Of a stretch of 47,341 nucleotides of DNA, positions 1-8,922 are shown one piece after another. Every line of letters starts with the position of its first letter. Positions within the stretch are counted from its first letter, which is position 1. The stretch is from a virus. The DNA lies in the IMG/VR virus record IMGVR_UViG_3300022910_000007, positions 1 through 47,341 of that record; one strand, given 5' to 3'. The notes beneath the pieces are model-generated. The model did no database searches and was not told the DNA's origin. It was given only the letters and a program-made list of their open reading frames with translations. The position numbers and the translations under genes are program-made.

Positions 1-133
1 CAGCCACAATTAACATACTGATCCGAACTTCACAACGTCCGATATTGTTCCGGCGTTGTTTACAATCTATCCAGCAACAAACGTATAAGAATATCAGTGT
101 AATTGTTAGTTATGATTTTGAATGTGATTATAT
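1..133 (+). repeat. Terminal direct repeat, left copy
   Basis: Identical to 47208-47341 except that one T (CAGCCACTAATT in the right copy, CAGCCACAATT here) is missing. It is the overlap of a circular assembly or a terminal redundancy. Confidence 0.95.
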
Positions 134-599
134 TCCTGATTGGTGCGATAAGATTAGAGTGCAGAAAGGAGATAGTGGTTATTACTGGAATCTTTATTTG
201 AATGAACTTAAAGAGAAAGTTAATGATGGTTGGTTTATTATCATAGATGACGATGATTTCATTTACTCAAGGTATGCAATCGGTGATATAGTTAAGCACT
301 TAACTAATCCAGAGGTAGGTATTATCTGCCAGTTTCTTAGAGGTCAGATGCGCAAACCTGGATTAGTTCAGATGAGAAATAAAACTATTAAACGTGGTTT
401 GATTGGTATGCCTTGTATTATCTTACATCATTCGAAGAAAAATATAGCTATGTTCGACGGATTACCAGCAGCAGACTTTAGATTTATAACAGACGTATCG
501 AAAGTATTACCGTTAGAATGGGTTGAGAAAGTAATTGTAAAAACTGACCGAATAGGGAAAGGAAAACCGCATTTAGTAAGTAATAAAGCGAAAGTATGA
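3..599 (+). CDS. GT2-like glycosyltransferase, 3' part of a gene spanning the map ends
   Basis: This is the body of a glycosyltransferase whose true ATG lies at 47205 near the other end of the window. Joining 47205-47341 to 134-599 gives an uninterrupted 200-aa protein. The sequence shows a GT-A style start (ILIRTSQRPILFRRCLQSI) and an acidic DDDD stretch after GWFIII that fits the DxD metal/nucleotide-sugar site. The first bases here lack one T present in the copy at the other end, so no proper start is visible in this copy; an internal TTG at 45 is not credible as the start. The gene ends in an ATGA overlap with the GIY-YIG gene. Family GT2 is likely; donor and acceptor are unknown. Confidence 0.75.
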   Translation, partial: ATINILIRTSQRPILFRRCLQSIQQQTYKNISVIVSYDFECDYIPDWCDKIRVQKGDSGYYWNLYLNELKEKVNDGWFIIIDDDDFIYSRYAIGDIVKHLTNPEVGIICQFLRGQMRKPGLVQMRNKTIKRGLIGMPCIILHHSKKNIAMFDGLPAADFRFITDVSKVLPLEWVEKVIVKTDRIGKGKPHLVSNKAKV

Positions 600-1348
600 C
601 AGGAATTATTTATAAAATAACGAATCCGAAAGGCCTTGTTTATATAGGGCAAACAAAAAATTTAAAGAATAGAATTAAATTTTACAGGCTCGGTCACTGT
701 AAAAGACAATTCAAGGTTATGAGGTCTATAAATAAATACGGATGGGAATCTCATACATTACAAATAATACATGAAATAGAGTTTGATAAAACAGAATTAA
801 ACAGGCTTGAAGTATTAGAAGTATTAAGGTATGATTCTTATAATAATGGTTTAAATCTTACGCCGGGAGGCACAATGATAAGTGATTACAATATATCAAA
901 GCTGAAGCAATCGGCTAAGAATAGAATAATTTCACCTGAAACAAGAGCCAAAATAAGCAAAACGTTAACTGGTAAAAAACATTCTCCTGAAACGATATTA
1001 AAAAGAACATTAGCAATAAGGGGTTTGAAAAGATCGCCAGAAAGTAGGAAAAGAATAAGTGATGCTAAGAAAGGCGTAAAACTTAGTGAAGCTCATGTAC
1101 AGGCAATAAGAAACGTAATAAGAAAACCAAAAAGCGAAGCGTTAAAACAAAAGCACAGGGAAATAATGCTTAAAGCCCCTTACAAGTTTAACCCATCTAA
1201 AAAAGTAATTGATATTTCAACTAATGAAATATTTGATTCTTTAAAATCTCTTTGTGAAAAACTTGGTTACACATATAGTTATATTCAGGAAAGATTAAAT
1301 AATAGGGTTTATAATCATACAAACTTTAGGTGGCTATGCTCCATGTGA
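596..1348 (+). CDS. GIY-YIG homing endonuclease with NUMOD repeats
   Basis: This is a free-standing homing endonuclease of 250 aa. The N-terminus has the GIY-YIG core (GIIYKI, then LVYIGQTKNLKNRI). The middle carries NUMOD3-type DNA-binding repeats (KHSPETILKR, KRSPESRKRISDAKKG, KLSEAH), and the C-terminus resembles NUMOD1 (KVIDISTNEIFDSLKSLCEKL). It starts inside the stop codon of the upstream glycosyltransferase (ATGA) and its 3' end overlaps the start of the next one. It therefore looks like a mobile gene dropped precisely into a junction between two coupled genes. No intron or intein boundary is visible, because both neighbours look complete. Confidence 0.9.
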   Translation: MTGIIYKITNPKGLVYIGQTKNLKNRIKFYRLGHCKRQFKVMRSINKYGWESHTLQIIHEIEFDKTELNRLEVLEVLRYDSYNNGLNLTPGGTMISDYNISKLKQSAKNRIISPETRAKISKTLTGKKHSPETILKRTLAIRGLKRSPESRKRISDAKKGVKLSEAHVQAIRNVIRKPKSEALKQKHREIMLKAPYKFNPSKKVIDISTNEIFDSLKSLCEKLGYTYSYIQERLNNRVYNHTNFRWLCSM

Positions 1349-1863
1349 TAGAGCCATACGATACTACTGGGAAAAATCTCGGCAAGGCATACAACGAAGC
1401 TATGAAGTACTACAATGCCGATGATTGGGTATGCCTCAAAGATCACGACACATTGTTTTTACTTCCTGATACTATCAGACATATATCACGTTATACTGAG
1501 TTGAATCCTGATGCAGGGATATTGACTTGTTATACAAATAGGTTGGCTAATGGGGAGCAGTTGTTAACTGGTAGATGTATGGAAACCGATTCGATACAGT
1601 CACACATAGCACTTGCAAAAGAGCAAGAGAAAAGATTGTATCAGGTAACTGAAATGATTAAACCGATTAGTGGCTTCTTAATGGTCATTAGAAAATCAGT
1701 TTGGGATATGGAGAAATTTAATGATGGTTGTTTAGGAGTTGATAACAAGTATCATCTTAGAATAGTTTCAAGAGGTTTAAAAGTACTACGAATGGACGGT
1801 ATATTTTTATTTCATACTTACAGACTATTAAACGGAGTGAAAAACAAATCACATCTTGTCTAA
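1336..1863 (+). CDS. GT2-like glycosyltransferase
   Basis: The product is a 175-aa glycosyltransferase-like protein. A GKNLGKAYNEAM segment near residue 10 and a following LKDHDTLFL segment with a DHD motif fit the nucleotide-sugar and metal site of small phage GT2 enzymes. The ATG at 1336 (MLHVIEPYDTTG) places the first beta strand at the N-terminus. A GTG at 1330 would add only two residues. The start lies within the 3' end of the GIY-YIG gene, and the 3' end may overlap a TTG that could start TerL. It belongs with the glycosyltransferases at 44450-47341 across the map ends. The substrate is unknown; host surface glycans, virion or DNA are all possible. Confidence 0.7.
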   Translation: MLHVIEPYDTTGKNLGKAYNEAMKYYNADDWVCLKDHDTLFLLPDTIRHISRYTELNPDAGILTCYTNRLANGEQLLTGRCMETDSIQSHIALAKEQEKRLYQVTEMIKPISGFLMVIRKSVWDMEKFNDGCLGVDNKYHLRIVSRGLKVLRMDGIFLFHTYRLLNGVKNKSHLV

Positions 1864-1879
1864 ACCCTTCCAAATACGA

Positions 1880-3112
1880 ATGGATGAACTGCATCCAGGT
1901 CAGCAGAAAGTATTATCAGAGCGTAGAAGATTCAATACTTTAAAGTGTGGCCGCAGGTGGGGTAAAACTAAATTATCTGAAGAGTTACTACTATCACCCG
2001 AAGATAAAACCAACGGAGCGTTGAACGGTTATCCGGTTGCATACTTTGCCCCTACTTATAAAATGCTGATGGATGTTTGGAGAGCAACTAACAATATCGT
2101 TTACGGGATTACTAAATCAAAATCAGAAACGGAGAAGCGTATTGAATTACTATCTGGTGGCGTGATTGATTTCTGGTCACTGGAAGATCCAAACTCAATA
2201 AGAGGCAGGAAATATAAGCGGGTAGTATTGGATGAGGTTGAAGTTGCCCGTAACTTGAAAGAAGGTTGGCAGAATGTTATACGGCCTACATTAACTGATA
2301 TGAAGGGTGATGCTTGGTTTCTATCAACTCCGAAGTTCGGGAGTACATATTTCAAGCAACTTGCTAAACTAACTGATCCGGATTGGATGAACTGGACTTT
2401 TACAACTTATGATAATCCGTTTCTTGATCCTACTGAAATAGATGCAGCCCGTCAGCAGTTAGATGAATCAACGTTTCGGTGTGAATTTCTTGCTGAGGAT
2501 GTTACACTGGCAGTAAATAAGTTTATTTATAATTTCGATCGTTCTCGTCATGTTGTAAAGGGATTGCAAGCGATACCGCATTTACCTATACTGCTTTCGT
2601 GGGATTTTAATGTAGACCCTATCACTTGCTTAGTCGGTCAGTGTGACGGAATGGAAGATGTTAGGATATTAGACGAATACCGCTTGATGAACTCAGATGT
2701 TTATGAAGTATGTGCAAGAATATCTGCTGACTATTATGATAAGCCATTATTGGTTACAGGTGATGCTAGTGGACAATCAAGAACAGCGTTAAAGAAAGAT
2801 TTATCATACTATAAGATAATAAAGCAAGAACTTAAATTAGGAATGGGTCAATTTCGCCTTCCGGCTGCAAACCCTCCAATAAAAAGTACAAGAGTACTGA
2901 GTAATTCTTTATTGGGGAAGCATAAGAATTATCATTTCTCTGATCGTGTGCCGCATTTGATAATTGATATTGAAGAAACTGAAGTTGATGAGAATGGTAT
3001 AATTGATGAATCAAAAGATAAGCACAAAGGGCATTTGCTTGCGTGCTTTAGGTATTTCAACTGGACGTTTCTTCGTAAATTTTTAGACAATAAAATGTAT
3101 GATTCGGAGTAA
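1880..3112 (+). CDS. terL: Terminase large subunit
   Basis: This is the ATPase-nuclease motor that packages DNA into the prohead through the portal. The Walker A motif is GRRWGKT at residues 24-30 and the Walker B motif is RVVLDEVE near 113-120. The nuclease domain follows, with LSWDFNVDP near 237-246 and LLVTGDASG near 290. The last nuclease motif, near residue 382, reads HLLACFRY, where an aspartate is usual. I chose ATG 1880 (MDELHPGQQ), which puts the Walker A at the usual short distance from the N-terminus. A TTG at 1856, in frame and overlapping the upstream stop, would add eight residues. The small subunit is not adjacent; see 40932. Confidence 0.93.
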   Translation: MDELHPGQQKVLSERRRFNTLKCGRRWGKTKLSEELLLSPEDKTNGALNGYPVAYFAPTYKMLMDVWRATNNIVYGITKSKSETEKRIELLSGGVIDFWSLEDPNSIRGRKYKRVVLDEVEVARNLKEGWQNVIRPTLTDMKGDAWFLSTPKFGSTYFKQLAKLTDPDWMNWTFTTYDNPFLDPTEIDAARQQLDESTFRCEFLAEDVTLAVNKFIYNFDRSRHVVKGLQAIPHLPILLSWDFNVDPITCLVGQCDGMEDVRILDEYRLMNSDVYEVCARISADYYDKPLLVTGDASGQSRTALKKDLSYYKIIKQELKLGMGQFRLPAANPPIKSTRVLSNSLLGKHKNYHFSDRVPHLIIDIEETEVDENGIIDESKDKHKGHLLACFRYFNWTFLRKFLDNKMYDSE

Positions 3113-3129
3113 ATTATTTATATTTAAGT

Positions 3130-3618
3130 ATGAAAGAAATACCACTTACTAAAGGACTTTTTGCATTGGTAGATGATGAAGATTATGAAGAGTTGTCAAA
3201 ATATAAATGGTCTGCAACAAAAATAGGTAATACATTTTATGCTCTTAGATGTAGTAATTGGGATTACGAAACAAAGAAAAGCACTTTCGTGTATATGCAC
3301 AGACAGATACTTGGTTTGACAGATAGGAATATATTTACAGATCATGAAGATAGAAATGGGTTAAATAATCAGCGTAATAATATTAGGGTTGCAACTAGGT
3401 CACAAAATTTATCCAACGTCAGAAGCGGAAAAGGTTCTACCTCTAAATATTTAGGCGTTAGTTTTATGAAGCGAGATAGTGTTTGGGTTGCACAAATATC
3501 AAAGAATAGAAAGTTTATATGGTTGGGTAGACATAAAACAGAAGAAGAGGCAGCGTTAGCATATAACAAAGCAGCAAAAGAGTTACACGGTGAGTTTGCA
3601 AATCTTAATCAGGTATGA
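3130..3618 (+). CDS. HNH endonuclease with AP2 DNA-binding domain
   Basis: This 162-aa free-standing homing endonuclease-like protein has the HNH core [19 protein letters not shown] and [13 protein letters not shown]-terminal AP2 domain follows ([37 protein letters not shown]). It is a paralogue of the gene at 8443, sharing domain order and most motifs. It sits between terL and the genes leading to the tape measure and overlaps the next ORF by ATGA, as expected of a mobile gene that has settled into an operon. The start at 3130 follows an A/T-rich stretch with no Shine-Dalgarno sequence. Confidence 0.9.
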   Translation: MKEIPLTKGLFALVDDEDYEELSKYKWSATKIGNTFYALRCSNWDYETKKSTFVYMHRQILGLTDRNIFTDHEDRNGLNNQRNNIRVATRSQNLSNVRSGKGSTSKYLGVSFMKRDSVWVAQISKNRKFIWLGRHKTEEEAALAYNKAAKELHGEFANLNQV

Positions 3619-3818
3619 AACCGACATACTCAGCCCTCGAAATTAAAGATATGTGCATTAACTTTTCACTAGAATATAGTATCTTTAAAACTATTGTTGA
3701 TATAATCGAAGATGAGTTTGAGTTGTATAATGATGAAGATTTAATAATTTTGATGCAAGCTAGTGTGATAATGTTTAGTAGAAGTATGTTGAAGTTAAGT
3801 TTAAATAATATGAGATGA
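3615..3818 (+). CDS. Small hypothetical protein (67 aa)
   Basis: I do not recognise this 67-aa protein. It begins [18 protein letters not shown], has an acidic middle ([11 protein letters not shown]) and a basic C-terminus. It is predicted mostly helical and has no clear membrane segment. It overlaps both neighbours by ATGA, so it is part of the terL-to-tape-measure operon. Small tail-joining proteins are common at this position, but nothing in the sequence shows that role. Confidence 0.6.
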   Translation: MKPTYSALEIKDMCINFSLEYSIFKTIVDIIEDEFELYNDEDLIILMQASVIMFSRSMLKLSLNNMR

Positions 3819-4096
3819 AAGAAGATTTAAAAACATTCTGCGAAAGAGTACTACCCCACTTCGGTTCTATAAATGTGCCAAGTGTTTTTGTAGTTTCATT
3901 TATTACAAACCGTAAAAGGTATAAAGAGATTGAAAAGTGTCTTAAAGGTTATAAGAGTATATGGATTTCAGATTTAGAATATACTCTTCCTGAAGGAATA
4001 TATAGAATTGCAATATCTTCAAGACGAGATATGAAAGAAAGCAAGATTGAGTCAAAGAAAGCTGAAAAGAAATTAGGCATTAAATTTTCGTTCTAA
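3815..4096 (+). CDS. Hypothetical protein (93 aa)
   Basis: The function of this 93-aa basic protein is not recognised. It starts [17 protein letters not shown] and ends in a lysine-rich helix (ESKKAEKKLGIKF). It overlaps the upstream gene by ATGA and shares its last base with the ATG of the chaperone gene (TAATG), so it is probably co-translated with it. It lies directly before the tail assembly chaperone, so a role in tail assembly is possible but unproven. Confidence 0.6.
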   Translation: MKEDLKTFCERVLPHFGSINVPSVFVVSFITNRKRYKEIEKCLKGYKSIWISDLEYTLPEGIYRIAISSRRDMKESKIESKKAEKKLGIKFSF

Positions 4097-4632
4097 TGTG
4101 GAAACTAGAATCAGATAACGGCAAAGAAAGGAGCTACTTAAATTCAGCTACAGGCACAAAATCTGTAATGAATTTAATGTACACTGATAAGGATGGCAAT
4201 AAATGGTGGTCGTTTTCTGATCTTACTGCAATGCCTTATACGAGAAACTTCGCAGCTACTAAAATTACTTCACTGTATGCTTTAGGGTTGAGTAAGGACG
4301 ATCTAAGCAATCATATATCTGGATTGAAAACTATACTGAAGTCACAAGATGCTGACCGATACGAAAAAGCCTATGCGAATATTCTGGACTTCGAGAGTAA
4401 AGCTAACAACGCTACTGATGCAATAAAGCAAATGTCATCATTAGTCTGTGTTTACTTCACGTTGAATGATGAACCAATAGATTCGTTTGATAATAATTTA
4501 CAGATAAAGAAAATGTCACTATTGGAGGCCGACATCGAGATGCATGGTTTTTTTTTGAAACATCAGATCGGTATCACAGAACGGTATTCAGCGTTCTTAG
4601 CACAACTTTCCCAAATTGCTTCGGTACAATAA
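4096..4632 (+). CDS. Tail assembly chaperone, unshifted product (gpG-like)
   Basis: This 178-aa protein occupies the classic position just upstream of the tape measure gene. Near codon 152 it crosses a run of nine T (4548-4556) followed by G, read in frame as TTT TTT TTG. That is a canonical X XXY YYZ slippery site. The unshifted frame ends at 4632, while the -1 frame stays open to 4847. In lambda and many siphophages, the short (gpG) and frameshifted (gpGT) chaperones coat the tape measure protein and recruit tail tube subunits. Assignment rests on position and frameshift architecture, since primary sequence of this family is poorly conserved. Confidence 0.75.
   Translation: MWKLESDNGKERSYLNSATGTKSVMNLMYTDKDGNKWWSFSDLTAMPYTRNFAATKITSLYALGLSKDDLSNHISGLKTILKSQDADRYEKAYANILDFESKANNATDAIKQMSSLVCVYFTLNDEPIDSFDNNLQIKKMSLLEADIEMHGFFLKHQIGITERYSAFLAQLSQIASVQ
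4548..4557 (+). promoter_or_regulatory. Programmed -1 frameshift slippery site
   Basis: Nine T followed by G. In the reading frame of the chaperone this is T TTT TTG, so both tRNAs can re-pair as TTT TTT after a one-base backward slip. I did not identify a clear stimulatory stem immediately 3' of it. Confidence 0.75.
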
Positions 4633-4847
4633 AGAAACAAGCTGGCTCATTTAGTGAAGAGATCCAGAAAGCAGCAGATTCGGAACGATCAATGCAACTA
4701 ATGATGCGAAGTATAACAAACGGAGTAATATCAGAACGTGATCGGTTGTTTCAATATACTACTGGGGAATATTACCAGGAGTTATCGTTATTTATTCAGG
4801 AAGTTGAGCAGAAGAATGAGGATTATAAGAAGTTAAATAAAAAGTAA
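4557..4847 (+). CDS. Tail assembly chaperone, -1 frameshift extension (gpT-like)
   Basis: This frame is entered by -1 slippage at 4551-4557 and adds 96 residues to the first 154 codons of the 4096 ORF, giving a fusion of 250 aa. The frame is open from 4497 to the TAA at 4845-4847. Its composition is that of a real protein (for example KKQAGSFSEEIQKAADSER, then a charged helical tail ending KKLNKK). It has no convincing start of its own near its 5' end, which supports production by frameshift. It fills the gap before the tape measure ATG at 4894. The main alternative is a homopolymer length error that falsely splits one gene. Confidence 0.75.
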   Translation, partial: ETSDRYHRTVFSVLSTTFPNCFGTIKKQAGSFSEEIQKAADSERSMQLMMRSITNGVISERDRLFQYTTGEYYQELSLFIQEVEQKNEDYKKLNKK

Positions 4848-4893
4848 TATATTTACCCTGCTATTATAGACAGACTGGGGAGTTTGTTTTATT

Positions 4894-7800
4894 ATGGCAG
4901 ACGAAATTCAACGGACGATCTACAAACTGGAGATAGACGATTCAGCCTATATCAAAGGGGTTGATTCGCTAACTGCATCTACTCAAAAATTCTCCCAAGC
5001 ACAAGACGCAGCTAATAAAAAACTTGCAGAAGCTAAGATTGCACTCAAAGCCGCATCAGATGAAGTAGCACGTCAACAACGTGAACTTGAAAACGCAAAC
5101 CGTAGCAGCAATACCGGAGTAATTAAGATCCGTGAGGATGCTTTGAAGAAAGCACAGGTAGAACAACAGAAACTTACCGACTTAGTCAAACAAACTGAAA
5201 TAGAATATCAGAAAGCTACGAAACTGGCTACTGACTTTGCAAACTCAGCTACCAGGGTAGGGCAGGGCCGTGTTCCTTTACCGCCTGTAACTCCGCAGAA
5301 TATACCTCAACTGCCATTAGGCGGTACTGGGTTGGGTGAGGCTGTAGCTACATCAGCAGCCGAATTTGAGCAGCTACGAGGTGCTATTTCAGCCGCTGAA
5401 CTGGCACTGGAAGGAATGAACCAAGAATCCGAAGAGTTTAAGGCACTGGCCCCGGCTGTTGATGCGGGTAAGAAAGCATTGGCGGATTATGATGCAGCAG
5501 CAGAATCAGCCGGACAATCTACAGTATCACTTAGAACACAGATTCGTCAAGGCAGGGAAGAGTTGGTGAAGTTAGAACAGCAAGGTAAAGCAAACACTAA
5601 AGAATATTTCGAACTTGAAAAGAATGTAGCCAGGTTAACTGATGCTTTCGGTGATCAGCAACAACGGATTAAGATACTCGCCTCAGATACAAAAGCTTTG
5701 GATTTCGGTAAAGGCGCTATCACTGCTGCAACTGCTGCATTTTCAGCTTATACTTCCGTAGCAGTATTAGTAGGTGATCAGAATGAAGAGCTACAGAAGA
5801 AAACCCTACAGCTATTCGCAGCGATGCAGTTACTTCAGTCATTAGAGCAGCTTTCGAATCTGACAAGACGGGAAGGAGTGCTGGCTACATTGGCGCAATC
5901 GGGTGCGCAATCAGTTTATACTACTGTAGTCGGGGCGAGTACTGGAGCTTTAAAAGCGTTCAGAATAGCATTAGCTGCTACGGGAATAGGAGCAGCCGTT
6001 ATTGCAATTACATTATTAGTCCAAAGATTTAGAGAATTACAGGAAGCCGAAAGATTAGCAGCAGTTGAGCAGGAAGCATTACTTGATATAAGCAAACAGG
6101 CTGTTGATAGTTATTCTGAAGAGGTAACTCATTTAAAATTATTATCTGCTGAATATACAAACTCAGCTACATCGTTAAAAAGAAAGAAAGATATTCAGGA
6201 CGAATTACAAAAATCTTACCCATCGTATTTTAAAGACTTAGATACACAAGCAGATAAGGAAGCATTCGTTGCCGAACAAATTGATAAGGTAACTAAGGCG
6301 TTAATTCTGCAAGCTAAAGTTCAGGCAGCGCAATCATTATTATCACAGAAGTTTGGTGATTTATTAAAATCTCAATTCGATCCTACTGAAGCGGTTGATT
6401 TCTTCGATGCTGCTGGATCTTCATTAAGAAATATTTTTGGAACAGCAGCAGATGCATCTATTGATTTAAGCAAAACTGCTCAAACCAATATTGCTAAAGC
6501 TCAAACAGAATATAATAAATTTGAAAAGTTCATTATTGATTTTGTAAATAATTCTAATGCCGAACTTGAAAAACTTGGTGGCGATCCTAAGAAAGACCCT
6601 AAGAAAGTTGATTCTAAATCTGTTGAAAATGTATTTGTGGCAGAAAGAGCAAGACTGCTTGCCCGTATAGCTGAACTAAGAAGGTCTGAGCAAGAAGGTG
6701 TTCAAAGAATAAACGATGAGTTTATTACAAAACTTGAAGTCGAGATTAACAGGATAAATAAACTACTTGAAGAAAAAAAGCTAACAGATACTCAAAGCAG
6801 AGTATTAATAAAATTAGCTGTTGATGCCAATAGAATAGAACTTGATAAAGCCCTCGCAGACTTCAACAAAAAAGTACTTGATGCAAGAGAAAAACTGAAT
6901 GATGATCTTCGCAAACTGCAAGACGTACAAACCGAAGATTCATTAAATCTTATTCAAGATGAGTTTGAAAGACGGAGAGCATTAATTGATTTTAATGAGA
7001 AACAAGAGCTGGCCGATGCGGCTGAACGAAACGAGGACAGATTAGCGGCTCTGGATCTTGATCGTTTACTACTTGGTGAACAGGCTTACCAGAACGCAAA
7101 GAATATTATTATAACTACTGGGGAGCAGGAGGCGAATAATATACTGGCCAGGTTCGCAGCGCTCAGACAAGATTTAGCAGCCGATACGTTCCGTAGCCTA
7201 CTTGATTCTATTGGTGCAGGACTTCAAACAGGTTTAATATTCCGGGATGAAAACCTGGCGCAGGAAATAAGGGATGCTTCGGATCGTTTCTTACAAGGCA
7301 AGATTACTTTCGAGCAGTTTCAAAAAGAACTTACTGCGATTCAGAAACGTGAAGAGGGTATTCGTAGGGATGCTACGTTATCAAATCAGCGTTCTCAACT
7401 TTCGGAATTAGAAACTCAGATAGCAACTATTGAGGATAAAACTTCAACTCACTATAAAGAATTAATTCGTTTACGAGATGAATTAAGAACTAAGATTGCA
7501 GCCGGAGAAAAAGAAGATGCAGTTAAGGATGCTGAAGATACTAATACGGACGCAAATGCCCAGAAGGTTGAAACCCTAAACGATTACGTTGTTGCCGTTG
7601 GTGATTTAGCTAACTCGGTAATCCAATTCTGGCAAGCTGCCAACGAAGCTGAATCAGCAGCATTAGATAGGTCAATATCATTACAAGAGAAACGAGTTGA
7701 AGCGGCCCAACGAATAGCAGAGCGTGGTAATGCTCAATATCTAAAAGCCGAAGAGGATAGATTGAAAGAACTTACTATAAAACGTGAGAATGCAGCCCGT

Positions 7801-8430
7801 AGGGAATTAGCTATTAATGCAGCATTACAAGCATCACAGTTATTAGTTGGTATTACTGGGGCGATTAGTAAGATCGCAACGCCTGGTATTGGTATTGCTG
7901 AATCAATAGGAGCGTTTGCAGTTATTGTTTCTTCACTTGCTGCCGGTTATGGTTTAGTAAAATCATTGCAAGGTAGCCAACCACGATTAGCGAAAGGTGA
8001 TCCCTATGTTAAGAGGGGTAATAATCCTTCAGGTGTAGATACAATTCCAGCATGGTTGAACGAGGGTGAAGCAGTAATCCCAACTGAAACTAATAAGAAA
8101 TATCATCCAGCTATCAGAGCTATCTATGATGAAAAGATACCAGCGGAAGATATAAACAACTTCGTTAAGAATTATCATGCTGTTAAGTCAGTTCCAAGAG
8201 TAAACTATGATCGTATAAAAGAATCGGCTGAGTTAAACGTTACGCATGACGGGCGAATGTCAGTTGCTTTACAGGAGCAGAATAAATTAATAATTGAGAA
8301 TAATGAACTTCAGCGTATGACGTTAAGAGCTATGAAAAACATGGCAGTAAGCGCAACTATTGATAGGGATGGGGTTGCTATTTCGGTTAATGAATATATT
8401 CAGCAAATGAATATTGATAAAAGAGTTTAA
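4894..8430 (+). CDS. Tail tape measure protein
   Basis: This 1178-aa protein is the longest in the window and sits just after the frameshifted chaperone pair, the hallmark of the tape measure protein that sets tail length. By the usual rule of about 0.15 nm per residue the tail would be near 175 nm. Long charged coiled-coil stretches (residues 20-110, 580-730, 800-960) are broken by hydrophobic segments near 345-378 (IALAATGIGAAVIAITLLV) and 985-1030 (ESIGAFAVIVSSLAAGYGL). These may insert in the host membrane during DNA delivery. A GGVDTIPAWL-like feature (SGVDTIPAWLNEGEAVIP, near 1047) is common in such proteins. No peptidase or lysozyme motif was seen. Confidence 0.92.
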   Translation: MADEIQRTIYKLEIDDSAYIKGVDSLTASTQKFSQAQDAANKKLAEAKIALKAASDEVARQQRELENANRSSNTGVIKIREDALKKAQVEQQKLTDLVKQTEIEYQKATKLATDFANSATRVGQGRVPLPPVTPQNIPQLPLGGTGLGEAVATSAAEFEQLRGAISAAELALEGMNQESEEFKALAPAVDAGKKALADYDAAAESAGQSTVSLRTQIRQGREELVKLEQQGKANTKEYFELEKNVARLTDAFGDQQQRIKILASDTKALDFGKGAITAATAAFSAYTSVAVLVGDQNEELQKKTLQLFAAMQLLQSLEQLSNLTRREGVLATLAQSGAQSVYTTVVGASTGALKAFRIALAATGIGAAVIAITLLVQRFRELQEAERLAAVEQEALLDISKQAVDSYSEEVTHLKLLSAEYTNSATSLKRKKDIQDELQKSYPSYFKDLDTQADKEAFVAEQIDKVTKALILQAKVQAAQSLLSQKFGDLLKSQFDPTEAVDFFDAAGSSLRNIFGTAADASIDLSKTAQTNIAKAQTEYNKFEKFIIDFVNNSNAELEKLGGDPKKDPKKVDSKSVENVFVAERARLLARIAELRRSEQEGVQRINDEFITKLEVEINRINKLLEEKKLTDTQSRVLIKLAVDANRIELDKALADFNKKVLDAREKLNDDLRKLQDVQTEDSLNLIQDEFERRRALIDFNEKQELADAAERNEDRLAALDLDRLLLGEQAYQNAKNIIITTGEQEANNILARFAALRQDLAADTFRSLLDSIGAGLQTGLIFRDENLAQEIRDASDRFLQGKITFEQFQKELTAIQKREEGIRRDATLSNQRSQLSELETQIATIEDKTSTHYKELIRLRDELRTKIAAGEKEDAVKDAEDTNTDANAQKVETLNDYVVAVGDLANSVIQFWQAANEAESAALDRSISLQEKRVEAAQRIAERGNAQYLKAEEDRLKELTIKRENAARRELAINAALQASQLLVGITGAISKIATPGIGIAESIGAFAVIVSSLAAGYGLVKSLQGSQPRLAKGDPYVKRGNNPSGVDTIPAWLNEGEAVIPTETNKKYHPAIRAIYDEKIPAEDINNFVKNYHAVKSVPRVNYDRIKESAELNVTHDGRMSVALQEQNKLIIENNELQRMTLRAMKNMAVSATIDRDGVAISVNEYIQQMNIDKRV

Positions 8431-8442
8431 GTATATTGTAGT

Positions 8443-8922
8443 ATGAAAGAAGTACAATTAACACAAGGAAAAGTTGCTCTAGTAGATGATCAGGATTACG
8501 ATTTTCTGAATCAGTTTAAATGGTATGCGAAGAAAGACCCATTTGCAAAAACATATTATGCTGCAAGAAATAATCCAGAAGTAAAAGGGTTACTAATATT
8601 AATGCATAGGCAAATATTAGGTTTAGATGATCCAAAATTATTTTGCGACCATTCTGATCATAACGGATTAAACAATCAAAAGTATAATTTACGAATTGCA
8701 ACTAGATCGCAGAACAATGCGAACAAACAACCTACTGGGACATCAAAGTATTTAGGCGTTTCTTGGGATAAATCAAGAAATAAGTGGAAGGCTGAAATAA
8801 GAAAAAATAAGAAAGGCATACACATAGGCAGATTCAAGAATGAAGCCGAAGCAGCCCTTGCCTATAATAAAAAAGCTGTTGAAATGCATGGTGATTTCGC
8901 TAACTTAAATAATGTTAATTAG
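8443..8922 (+). CDS. HNH endonuclease with AP2 DNA-binding domain, second copy
   Basis: This 159-aa paralogue of the 3130 gene has the same order: an N-terminal segment beginning MKEVQLTQGKVALVDD, an HNH core ([30 protein letters not shown]) and a C-terminal AP2 domain ([36 protein letters not shown]). It is inserted between the tape measure gene and the next tail gene, and shares one base with the following GTG start (TAGTG). Divergence from the first copy argues for separate arrivals or an old duplication, not a recent copy. Confidence 0.9.
   Translation: MKEVQLTQGKVALVDDQDYDFLNQFKWYAKKDPFAKTYYAARNNPEVKGLLILMHRQILGLDDPKLFCDHSDHNGLNNQKYNLRIATRSQNNANKQPTGTSKYLGVSWDKSRNKWKAEIRKNKKGIHIGRFKNEAEAALAYNKKAVEMHGDFANLNNVN

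Noticed and set aside
596-1348. Group I intron or intein interrupting one glycosyltransferase gene
   Set aside because: The flanking ORFs each look like complete, separate glycosyltransferases, and the endonuclease has its own overlapping start and stop.
3119-3126. TATATTTA as a -7 promoter element before the HNH gene
   Set aside because: It ends four bases before the ATG at 3130, so transcription would start inside the gene. Such A/T-rich runs here are more likely part of the translation start.
4848-4855. TATATTTA before the tape measure gene as a promoter
   Set aside because: No -33 partner is found at a usable distance, and the upstream genes are tightly coupled, so a separate promoter is not needed.
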